From Bacteroidota bacterium (GTDB lineage: Bacteria; Bacteroidota; Bacteroidia; B-17B0; Aurantibacillaceae): a stretch of 43,670 bases of DNA. The position numbers were made by a program, and so were the translations under genes. A model generated the notes under the pieces. The model was given only the letters and a program-made list of their open reading frames with translations, was not told the origin of the DNA and did no database searches. The DNA is taken from NCBI GenBank assembly GCA_900299295.1, contig OMJH01000186.1, positions 1 through 43,670 on the forward strand. Direction: 5' to 3'. Below are positions 18,187 to 25,642 of the stretch, piece by piece (the stretch's first letter is position 1; every line of letters starts with the position of its first letter).

Positions 18187-18497
18187 TATCCATACACAAC
18201 ATTAAAGCACCAAATAATAACTAGGATTACGGTGAACGAAGCCGTGCAATACGGACTAAGTTTTAAAAAATATTTTTCTGCCTTAAGCAGCAGGTTCAGG
18301 CCATACGCTTTGATTGGCGCGGGGATTACAAGGGAAAGTACAAGCGAGTCCTCAGGCTATTACAGCTTATTTCACATGCAAGGAAGGCTTGGATTTGATT
18401 TATATCTTTTAAATTCTTTGGGTTTAATCTTGAAACCGGTGTTGGAGCCAATAATGCACTTTCAATGGGTATTATCTACAGGATTAACCATCGGTAA
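18187..18497 (+). pseudogene. Remnant of an outer-membrane beta-barrel gene (5'-truncated and frameshifted)
   Basis: From 18187 an open frame without a good start encodes alternating hydrophobic strands (RFRPYALIGAGI near the middle, then GRLGFDLYLL), typical of the end of an outer-membrane barrel. Around 18405-18424 the sensible text moves to the -1 frame: FGFNLETGVGANNALSMGII followed by YRINHR and TAA at 18495-18497, a classic closing strand. The original frame instead runs through the terminator hairpin, so it is not the true end. No N-terminus or signal peptide is found in 18015-18186, which has multiple stops and otherwise shows nothing. Confidence 0.65.
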
Positions 18498-18518
18498 TCT
18501 TAGTAATCCAGTCAAAAT

Positions 18519-18547
18519 AAAAGGGCCTATTAGCCCTTTTTTTATTT
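18519..18547 (+). terminator. Rho-independent terminator
   Basis: An 8-bp perfect stem, AAAAGGGC / GCCCTTTT (18519-18526 with 18533-18540), has a 6-base loop and is followed by TTTATTT. It lies 21 bases past the stop of the beta-barrel remnant and just upstream of the WD40/caspase-like gene, insulating the two. The flanking A and T runs might also let it work on the minus strand. Confidence 0.75.
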
Positions 18548-18560
18548 GTATATTTACTTT

Positions 18561-20522
18561 ATGCTTCGCCTAGTTATTTTACTTTTACTATTATCATCAC
18601 ACACTTATTTTTCTCAGACAAATCCGCAATTAATTATTGATACAAAGGGCCATGCCGCTCCTGTCACCGGTCTTTTTTTTATAAATAGTGGGCAAAACCT
18701 GTTAAGTGTATCACAGGATAAAACCATTCGGATTTGGGAAACCGGTTCACAATTATTAAAAAGAACGCTGCGCATTAATATTGGTAGTGATATTATCGGC
18801 TCCATCTATTGTGCTTCCTACAACGCCGAAAACGATTTACTCGCTGTAGGTGGATACCTTGCACAAAAATCGAAAAGTGAAGAATTGGGAAAAATTATTC
18901 TGATCAGAATATCAACAGCAGAGATTATCGACGAACTTCATTTTCATAAAAACACAATTAACGCGTTGCATTTTTCCCCTAATGGTAATTTTCTCATTAG
19001 TGGTGACAGTGACGGAAAATTGGCCTGCTGGACACGCTCCGGTTCAACCTATAAATTCAAAAATGCAGCAGAAGCACATTACCAGGGAGTGACCTGTGTT
19101 TCCTCTGCAAAAAACACAGTAGTCAGCGGAGGTGAAGATGGATCTGTCAAACTATGGAAAATTACTGAAACCGGCTTGTCTACTGCAGAAACTTCCACAT
19201 TACATACTGCAAGAATTTCTTCTGTATCGATTACTGCAGACGGATCCTATATTGCCACTGTTGGTGAGGCTTTCCGTTCCCGCTTTTTCAAACCGGAATT
19301 GATTTTCAACTTATTGAAAAATCCTGACTTTCATGTAGAAATTTCAACAACCGTAGTCAGCAACCAAAACACAGCGGCAAATGCTATTGATGTCGAACAA
19401 AAAAATTCCTCCTCAATTTTAAATGCGTTACCTCCAAAAATAACTTTTATCTCACCGACTGAATACAAAAGCGCAACCGACAAGCAGCTTGTTAAGGTTA
19501 AGGTAAAAATTCAATCGGATAAGAAAGTGAACGAAGTTAAACTGTTTGTAAATGGTGTAAAATACACTACAGGAAAGAAGCCGAAAACAATTGGTAGCGA
19601 AATTATTTTCCGTTCTGTGAACGAAAAATCAAGTGACTCGCTCTATCTTTTCGATATTCAGCTAAGTGAAAAAGAAAATTCAATGGTTGTTTACGCCTCC
19701 AATGAAAACGGCAACAGTGTTTCTGAAGAGAAAATAATTGAACTAAAAAAAGCGAAAAGTGAAAATTCAGAGGAGTTGCTGATAAAACCAAACATGTACA
19801 TGGTGAGTGTTGGTGTTTCCAAGTTTATTGATGCCAATAACAATCTTGATTTTGCAGATGATGACGCCCGTGAGATGACGAAATTATTTAAAGGTCAGCA
19901 GTGCCTTTTGTACAACGATGTACAAGTGAAAGAACTTACAGACGAGCAGGCCAACCGGTTAAATATACTAGACGCCTTTTCCTGGCTAGAAAGAAGCGTT
20001 ACCAATAAAGACATTGCAATAATTTTTATTGCCACCCTTGGATTTAACCAAAAAGAAAAATTTTATATTTTACCGTACGATGGAGAATACGATAAGTACA
20101 GAGCAACCTGCGTAGACTGGTCTGATTTTGGAGAAATCCTTAAAAACCTTCCGTGTCGAACTGTTTTATTCCTTGATGCCTGTCACAGTGGCCAACTCGG
20201 AAAAAATTTATATGCTACCCGCGGTACAGCAGAAAGCAACACGGAAGCCATCCGCGAATTAGCAACTGAGGAATCAGGAATTGTAATCTTATCGGCTTCA
20301 ACGGATGCAGAAAAGTCGTTGGAAAGCAAAGCGTGGGGGCATGGCGCATTTACATATTCAATACTGAATGCGGTTAACACCAAAGAAGGAGACCTGAATA
20401 AAAACAACATTATTTATCTCAACGAACTCGAATATTATATTGCAGAAAATGTAAAAAAACTCACCGAAGGCCAACAGTACCCAACCACTCAGAAGCCAAG
20501 TACTATCATTGTTTCAACTTAA
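18561..20522 (+). CDS. Exported WD40 / Ig-like / caspase-like (C14) protein lacking the catalytic His
   Basis: 653 residues from MLRLVILLLL, with a signal peptide (1-19). Residues 25-240 hold about four WD40 blades (DKTIRIWETGS; SDGKLACWTRSG; EDGSVKLWKITE). Then come a linker (FKPELIFNLLKNPDF) and an Ig-like domain starting PPKITFISPTEY. From about residue 412 there is a caspase-like fold with ADDDAREM, an ILPYDG strand and FLDACHSGQ (nucleophile Cys541). The loop that normally reads F-x-GHG is FIATLGFNQ, so Leu493 takes the place of the catalytic His; protease activity as in other C14 proteins is doubtful. The TlpA-like gene follows after 19 bases. A start at the TTG at 18546 is less likely. 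TATATTTA at 18549-18556 is a weak promoter candidate. Confidence 0.82.
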   Translation: MLRLVILLLLLSSHTYFSQTNPQLIIDTKGHAAPVTGLFFINSGQNLLSVSQDKTIRIWETGSQLLKRTLRINIGSDIIGSIYCASYNAENDLLAVGGYLAQKSKSEELGKIILIRISTAEIIDELHFHKNTINALHFSPNGNFLISGDSDGKLACWTRSGSTYKFKNAAEAHYQGVTCVSSAKNTVVSGGEDGSVKLWKITETGLSTAETSTLHTARISSVSITADGSYIATVGEAFRSRFFKPELIFNLLKNPDFHVEISTTVVSNQNTAANAIDVEQKNSSSILNALPPKITFISPTEYKSATDKQLVKVKVKIQSDKKVNEVKLFVNGVKYTTGKKPKTIGSEIIFRSVNEKSSDSLYLFDIQLSEKENSMVVYASNENGNSVSEEKIIELKKAKSENSEELLIKPNMYMVSVGVSKFIDANNNLDFADDDAREMTKLFKGQQCLLYNDVQVKELTDEQANRLNILDAFSWLERSVTNKDIAIIFIATLGFNQKEKFYILPYDGEYDKYRATCVDWSDFGEILKNLPCRTVLFLDACHSGQLGKNLYATRGTAESNTEAIRELATEESGIVILSASTDAEKSLESKAWGHGAFTYSILNAVNTKEGDLNKNNIIYLNELEYYIAENVKKLTEGQQYPTTQKPSTIIVST

Positions 20523-20541
20523 AAAATAAAACCAATATATC

Positions 20542-21669
20542 ATGCGTATCAAATTAAATCCTTCGCCTTTTCTGTTCCTCTTTTTATTAGTTTTCATTTT
20601 TTTCGCTAATTCTGGAATAGCTAAAGATTTTAAATATAAACTCAATATCAATTTACGCGGTGCGAAAAGTGGTCAGCCTATTTTCCTTCACCACAAATAC
20701 GATGATAAACTAATAACTGATTCGGCGGTTTTTACAGACGAAAAAACATTTTTTAAGGGAGAATCAAAGGAAGCAAATATGTTTTGGCTTACACTTGAAA
20801 AAAACAATAATCCCGAATTGATTTTTTTTCTCGATAATGGAAGTGCAGAAATTAATGGCGAAATCGGGATGCTGTCCGCTGCAATGATAAATGCCGGTCA
20901 AACACAGATTCAGTATGAACAAACGCAACGATTGACTAATGAATATAAAAACACCAGAAATCAACTGCTTTCCCGTTTTCAGGCGTGCAACAATATAGGT
21001 AATGTAGAATGTGCTCAGGCTGTTTTAGACTCTGCTCAACTCAATGAAAAAAATTACAAGAAAGACATTTTAAATTTCATAAGGAAAAACCCAAGCTCCA
21101 ATGTCGGAGGCTTTCTCATTTTCGCCTCGGCATTTGACTGGCCTTCCATTCCTGAATACGATGAAATGTACGATGCGCTAGGCGAAACCGTAAAGAAAGG
21201 AAAATTTGGAAAACTTGCTTTCAACAAAATTAATTCGATGAAAGGCACGACAATCGGCTACACCGCGCTTGATTTTTCGCAAGCCGATGTAAATGGTAAA
21301 ATGATTTCTCTTTCCTCCTTGCGCGGCAAATATGTTTTGGTTGATTTCTGGGCAAGCTGGTGTGGCCCTTGCCGAAAGGAAAACCCAAACGTTGTGAACA
21401 GCTATAAAAAATATAAGGATAAAGGGTTTGACGTATTTGGTGTTTCCTTTGATGAAAATCGGGACAAGTGGATTCAGGCAATTGAAAAAGACGGACTGGC
21501 CTGGCAACAGGTAAGTGACCTCAAAGGCTGGCAAAACGAAGCTGGAAAACTTTACGGAGTAACTTCAATTCCATTCAATCTCCTCTTAGATCCTCAGGGA
21601 AAAATTCTTGCCAAAGGATTGCGCGGCCCGGATCTTGATGCCAAACTCGCTGAAATTTTTGGCAATTAA
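20542..21669 (+). CDS. Exported TlpA-like thiol-disulfide oxidoreductase with N-terminal DUF4369-like domain
   Basis: 375 residues. A signal peptide (about 1-27) is followed by a beta-rich DUF4369-like domain (FKYKLNINLRGAKSGQPIFL onward), a helical linker and, from about residue 245, an AhpC/TSA-thioredoxin domain. The active site is FWASWCGPCRKE with Cys274 and Cys277; the cis-Pro loop is TSIPFNLLLDP. Such proteins act as reductants in the periplasm, for cytochrome maturation or general thiol repair. It is 19 bases after the WD40/caspase-like gene and probably co-transcribed. Its end is nearly back to back with the convergent arylsulfotransferase-like gene. Confidence 0.9.
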   Translation: MRIKLNPSPFLFLFLLVFIFFANSGIAKDFKYKLNINLRGAKSGQPIFLHHKYDDKLITDSAVFTDEKTFFKGESKEANMFWLTLEKNNNPELIFFLDNGSAEINGEIGMLSAAMINAGQTQIQYEQTQRLTNEYKNTRNQLLSRFQACNNIGNVECAQAVLDSAQLNEKNYKKDILNFIRKNPSSNVGGFLIFASAFDWPSIPEYDEMYDALGETVKKGKFGKLAFNKINSMKGTTIGYTALDFSQADVNGKMISLSSLRGKYVLVDFWASWCGPCRKENPNVVNSYKKYKDKGFDVFGVSFDENRDKWIQAIEKDGLAWQQVSDLKGWQNEAGKLYGVTSIPFNLLLDPQGKILAKGLRGPDLDAKLAEIFGN

Positions 21670-21678
21670 AAAGAGAAC

Positions 21679-23319
21679 TTATTTCTGTATCAGGATTTTC
21701 TTTACTGTACTTTTTCTTTCGGAGCCGGTAAGGTAAACGAAATAAATTCCTGAACGAAGAGTTTCAACGTTTAATTCAAAATCGCTTTTTTCAATCATTC
21801 CCGAAAAAATTTTATTGCCAACAGCATCCGTCAAAAAAATTGTTTTAAAATCCGCATCAATGTTTTGGATTATGAATTTGTTTTCAGCCGGATTTGGAAA
21901 AATCAAAATATTTTCATCATACATTACTACATCTGTACTTGTTGTACCATTGCAATTGTAATTCAACGGATTCAATTCAATCGGAATTCCAGGCGTTAAT
22001 GTTTTTCCGGAAAATCCTGCAAATGAAGGTTCATAAAATTGTGCTTTAAAAACTCCTGTTCCTGGAATGACAGACCCTTGAGGGTTTGGCCCACTTTGAT
22101 TCACCGGATTCTGATATTTCCAGATTGTATTTTTTAGCGAATCAATTTCAAAAAATAATCCACCTGAACCATCAGTAATGAATGTATTGCCATTACTTAA
22201 ACGATAGGCGCCGGAAACTATTCCCGAATAAAAATTTGCCGTATCTGCGTATGACCAATAGGTTGAAAGTGGTCCGAATGGCTGACCTGCACCTATGTAA
22301 TAATTTCCACTTGAGTCAAGCGGCAAATCAATCACATCTACACTGGAAAAATTCCCGCCGGGTCGATTTGTTCCGTTATTGAACACCATCATTTTTCCTC
22401 CTCCCGGATATGTTGATGGTATCCAAACCGGACAATGCTGAAAATAAAATTGGCGGTCAGTAGCAGTTCCCCTATTGTAAGCCTCCGGATTTCCCCATCG
22501 GTATAAAATATCACCTCCCTTTCCAGAATTTCCTCCTGTGTGAGATAAAGCTTCAGCGGTGGTAGAGCTGTGATCGATTATGAAAATCTCGCTGAACAAA
22601 CGGGATGAAAAAACAATTTGATCCAAGTCCGAATTATAAGCTATTCCATTTACATGCATCCAGTCTGCTTGAATGGCTGGAACATAATTCAAATTAAATA
22701 GTTCAGGGTGATCCGCAACAACTCCATAATTCGCTTTCGTGCTATCATAATCCTGAATTAAATGATCCCACACTGACCACTCCCAAACTACATTAGCGCC
22801 ACTTAATCCGGCCGGCTGCAATTCCATAATACGGTCCACCCACAAAGTTGTTGCAAGAAGTGCAGGGTCTCTTCCTTCAGCTGTTGCCTGAGTGATTGTT
22901 TTTTTTTCCCAAACCGTAACAAGCACATTCCCGTTGGGCAGAACACATATATCGTGGTGTTGTAACTGGGTGGTTGATGAAATGGAATAGGTCCAGTCAA
23001 TCAATCCGCTTGACCAGTTAAAACGTTCAATTCTCCCACCCTTTCCGCCGGTGTTGAAAGAAGGATTGTTAATGTTGGCTGCCCTTACCAAATTGCCGTT
23101 ATCATCAAGATAAACACCCTGTCCTGGATTATAAGACGAAAGCCATTCTTTCACTTCGTATCCACATTTATCAATCAGATAGGTTGAATTTGAAGCTGTA
23201 GGAGAAAAAAGTATGTAGCCGGGTAAATCACCGTTTCCGAATTGTAATAGCCCAAGCGTAGCTTGAGGAAATAATTTATTCAAGACGAGAAACAAAATAA
23301 AAACAACGGATTTTTTCAT
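21679..23319 (-). CDS. Arylsulfotransferase-like secreted protein with T9SS type A sorting domain
   Basis: 546 residues with a signal peptide (1-19). The body is a beta-propeller like aryl-sulfate sulfotransferases, which move sulfate between phenols without PAPS. Candidate active-site residues are the His pair at 121-122 (QLQHHDICVLPNGNVL), His222 (DWMHVNGIAY) and His295 (FYFQHCPVW), with FNNGTNRPGG near 313. Residues about 470-546 are a T9SS C-terminal domain: ILIFPNPAENKFII, then GIYFVYLTG and a basic end KKILIQK. It is exported across the outer membrane and released or anchored by T9SS. The start overlaps the purN stop (ATGA). Other propeller enzymes cannot be ruled out. Confidence 0.8.
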   Translation of the reverse strand: MKKSVVFILFLVLNKLFPQATLGLLQFGNGDLPGYILFSPTASNSTYLIDKCGYEVKEWLSSYNPGQGVYLDDNGNLVRAANINNPSFNTGGKGGRIERFNWSSGLIDWTYSISSTTQLQHHDICVLPNGNVLVTVWEKKTITQATAEGRDPALLATTLWVDRIMELQPAGLSGANVVWEWSVWDHLIQDYDSTKANYGVVADHPELFNLNYVPAIQADWMHVNGIAYNSDLDQIVFSSRLFSEIFIIDHSSTTAEALSHTGGNSGKGGDILYRWGNPEAYNRGTATDRQFYFQHCPVWIPSTYPGGGKMMVFNNGTNRPGGNFSSVDVIDLPLDSSGNYYIGAGQPFGPLSTYWSYADTANFYSGIVSGAYRLSNGNTFITDGSGGLFFEIDSLKNTIWKYQNPVNQSGPNPQGSVIPGTGVFKAQFYEPSFAGFSGKTLTPGIPIELNPLNYNCNGTTSTDVVMYDENILIFPNPAENKFIIQNIDADFKTIFLTDAVGNKIFSGMIEKSDFELNVETLRSGIYFVYLTGSERKSTVKKILIQK

Positions 23320-23894
23320 GTCGTTTGAAGTTTTTGAATTGCTAATTCAATGGCTTTTGGGTAGTAAATATGTTCGAGTTGCTGAATTTTTTGCGCAAGT
23401 GATTCAGCAGTATCTTCATTTTCAATGTCACACGATTGCTGTAATATAAGCTCGCCCTTATCGTATTCCTCATTCACATAATGAACAGAGATGCCGGATT
23501 TTTTTTCCATGTTGTCAATTACCGCGCGATGCACCTTCATTCCATACATTCCCTTTCCTCCGTAAGCAGGTAGCAAAGAAGGGTGTAAATTCAAAATTCT
23601 ATTAGGAAAAGCGGCAACTAACTCGGGCGGAATTTTCAATAAAAATCCTGCGAGCACAATCAAATCAGTTTTTTCACACTTCAAAAAATCAATAAATGAA
23701 TTTGGCATTTCATGTAAGGTTCCCGTTGAAATAAACTGAATTCCTTTTTTAAATTTTCGTGCCCTATGAACAACCCCTGCCTCCTCACGATTCGAAACAA
23801 CCCAGGTTATGCGCGCCATTGTTCCGGGCGCAAAATGCTCCATGATTCTTTCTGCATTACTACCTTCTCCACTTGCGAAAATTACCACATTCAT
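23316..23894 (-). CDS. purN: Phosphoribosylglycinamide formyltransferase (GART)
   Basis: 192 residues. It transfers a formyl group from 10-formyltetrahydrofolate to GAR in the third step of purine synthesis. Seen: phosphate-binding FASGEGSNAE at the N-terminus, the folate-site segment LAGFLLKIPPELV, the catalytic Asn-His in NLHPSLLPAYGG, and the catalytic Asp region SGISVHYVNEEYDKGE with the second His. The product of purD (also in this window at 34395) is its substrate. Its stop overlaps the ATG of the sulfotransferase-like gene (ATGA), implying one transcript for two unrelated functions. Confidence 0.95.
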   Translation of the reverse strand: MNVVIFASGEGSNAERIMEHFAPGTMARITWVVSNREEAGVVHRARKFKKGIQFISTGTLHEMPNSFIDFLKCEKTDLIVLAGFLLKIPPELVAAFPNRILNLHPSLLPAYGGKGMYGMKVHRAVIDNMEKKSGISVHYVNEEYDKGELILQQSCDIENEDTAESLAQKIQQLEHIYYPKAIELAIQKLQTT

Positions 23895-23901
23895 TACACC
23901 T

Positions 23902-23909
23902 CAAAGTTA
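23902..23909 (-). promoter_or_regulatory. -7 promoter element of purN
   Basis: On the minus strand TAACTTTG, a perfect TAnnTTTG, ends 7 bases before the purN ATG (A at 23894). The mRNA would begin at or within a few bases of the start codon. No well-spaced TTTG is seen. Confidence 0.45.
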
Positions 23910-23965
23910 ATGAATCTATTGTTCCTGATTTTTATAATTGCAAAAACAAACGCTGAAACTTTTTT

Positions 23966-23973
23966 TATCTTTG
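23966..23973 (+). promoter_or_regulatory. -7 promoter element of lgt
   Basis: TATCTTTG is a perfect TAnnTTTG and ends only 5 bases before the lgt ATG at 23979. A leaderless transcript is implied if the usual distance to the start site holds. The nearest TTG upstream (23938-23940) is 25 bases away, slightly long. Confidence 0.5.
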
Positions 23974-23978
23974 TTTTT

Positions 23979-24914
23979 ATGGAAAAATATCCGGGCTTTG
24001 TTAATGATTCGCCATTTGTTGATTGGAACCCAGACCCGGTAATTTTTTTTATTCCGGGGACCGAACGTCCAATTGTATGGTACGGTTTGCTTTTTGCACT
24101 TGCGTTTGTAGGCAGCTTTTATCTGATGAATAAGATTTTCAGAAAAGAAAACCGCTCACAAAAGGATCTGGACTTACTAACGTTGTATGTAATTGCCGGA
24201 ACAGTTCTTGGTGCACGCCTTGGCCATTGCCTTTTTTACGGGCCGTGGTTTGGGGAGGATGGATATTTAAGTCATCCGTTAAACATGCTGAAAATTTGGG
24301 AAGGAGGTTTAGCAAGTCATGGAGGAGCCATCGGTATTCTTATTGCACTTTTCCTCTATACCCGGAAAACAAAAGAAAATATCTGGTGGATATTGGACCG
24401 CATTGTAATTGCGGTATCTTTCAGCGGAATGTGTATTCGTATCGGTAATCTGATGAACTCAGAAATTATCGGAAGAGAAACTAACCTGCCATGGGGGTTT
24501 CGATTTATTCAAGACGGGATTGAGCGTTCATTCGGAAGTATTCACTATTTCAATTCCATTCCTTACGATGATCAGGTGAAATTTGTGGAATCCATTCCGG
24601 CACGACATCCGTCTCAATTGTATGAATCGATTTTTTTTCTTTTTTTACTCGTAGGCTGTTATTTTTTGTGGCAAAAGAAAAAATACAAATGGCCGGCCGG
24701 ATTTATGTTCGGATTATTTATTTCAATTCTTTTCACCTTCCGTTTTTGTATTGAATTCGTAAAAGAAGTTCAGGTTTCTTTTGAAAGCAGTTTACCCATT
24801 GACATGGGGCAGTTATTATCGTTACCTTTTATTGCCGCTGGAATTTTCATCATGATTCTTGCGCGGAAAAAAAATAAATTTCACGCAGTACCCAAAGAAG
24901 TTGGAAAAAAATAA
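23979..24914 (+). CDS. lgt: Phosphatidylglycerol--prolipoprotein diacylglyceryl transferase
   Basis: 311 residues, inner-membrane protein with about seven helices. Lgt attaches diacylglycerol to the Cys of lipoprotein precursors, the first step of lipoprotein maturation. Family marks: DPVIFFIPG...VWYGLLFALAF at the start, GARLGHCLFYG, GGLASHGGAIGI (the HGG motif), and the Lgt signature RIGNLMNSEIIGRETNLPW. ARHPSQLYE follows near residue 210. The start is chosen at MEKYPGFVND because the upstream in-frame extension contains the promoter and a low-quality sequence. The next gene starts inside its last codons. Confidence 0.95.
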   Translation: MEKYPGFVNDSPFVDWNPDPVIFFIPGTERPIVWYGLLFALAFVGSFYLMNKIFRKENRSQKDLDLLTLYVIAGTVLGARLGHCLFYGPWFGEDGYLSHPLNMLKIWEGGLASHGGAIGILIALFLYTRKTKENIWWILDRIVIAVSFSGMCIRIGNLMNSEIIGRETNLPWGFRFIQDGIERSFGSIHYFNSIPYDDQVKFVESIPARHPSQLYESIFFLFLLVGCYFLWQKKKYKWPAGFMFGLFISILFTFRFCIEFVKEVQVSFESSLPIDMGQLLSLPFIAAGIFIMILARKKNKFHAVPKEVGKK

Positions 24915-25545
24915 ACCCCTTGTCCTTTATTTTTATGATGCGATGTGCGGTTGGTGTTACGGATTTTCTCCTGTTATCACTAAAATTGCTCAAGTTTTTG
25001 AAAATGACTTTAATTTCGTAGCCGTTAGTGGGGGAATGATAACGGGCGATTCCATACGTAACATTGGTGAAATGGCAGACTTTATCCTGAAAGCCTATCC
25101 GCGGGTTGAAACAACAAGTGGAATTCAATTCGGGGAAGCCTATTTGAATTTGGTAAAAAAAGGCGAATTCACGGTGAACTCTGTAAAGCCCGCAATCGCA
25201 ATGTCAGTATTCAAATCGTTTTTTCCGTTTCGTAGTGTCGAGTTTGCCGCAGATATTCAAAAGGCCCACATGTTCAACGGCCGAGATCTTAATTCGCGTG
25301 AAGTTTATCTTGAAGTCATAAAAAAATATGACATCGATGAAAACGAATTCATCGAACGCGTTAATCATTTAAAATTTCGGGAGCAAACACAGCAGGAATT
25401 TGAAGAGGTTAAGAGAATTGGAATAAACGGTTTTCCGGCCGTAGTTTTACAACATGACACTAATTTATACATGGTTTGTAATGGCTATACATCATATGAT
25501 GAAGTCGCGAAACGACTACTTGTAGCTGAAGACAATCTGAAATGA
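24901..25545 (+). CDS. DsbA-family thioredoxin-fold protein (CGWC)
   Basis: About 214 residues if started at TTG 24901, giving LEKNKPLVLYFYDAMCGWCY with Cys16 and Cys19. An earlier TTG at 24859 is in frame but runs deep into lgt. No ATG fits before the active site. The fold is that of DsbA/FrnE-like oxidoreductases: the CxxC at the N-terminus, a long helical insertion, and the cis-Pro loop NGFPAVVLQ near residue 180. There is no signal peptide, so it should be cytoplasmic, like FrnE-type proteins. It overlaps the lgt 3' end by 14 bases, so it is likely co-translated. Substrate unknown. Confidence 0.82.
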   Translation: MEKNKPLVLYFYDAMCGWCYGFSPVITKIAQVFENDFNFVAVSGGMITGDSIRNIGEMADFILKAYPRVETTSGIQFGEAYLNLVKKGEFTVNSVKPAIAMSVFKSFFPFRSVEFAADIQKAHMFNGRDLNSREVYLEVIKKYDIDENEFIERVNHLKFREQTQQEFEEVKRIGINGFPAVVLQHDTNLYMVCNGYTSYDEVAKRLLVAEDNLK

Positions 25546-25642
25546 GGAAACAGCGATCCAAGTAATTAACAAAATTAGTTACAGGCTCATTTTTATTGGA
25601 ATTAATTTTTTCGCTGAATAAAATTAATTTTTAAAAAATATT

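Noticed and set aside
18232-18573. Complete 113-codon gene as the longest open frame suggests
   Set aside because: Its end runs through a perfect terminator hairpin, and a better barrel-closing strand with a proper stop lies in the -1 frame; it is a remnant.
25546-25642. Possible small RNA or tRNA between the DsbA-family and TPR genes
   Set aside because: AT-rich, with no cloverleaf, strong hairpin or terminator seen.
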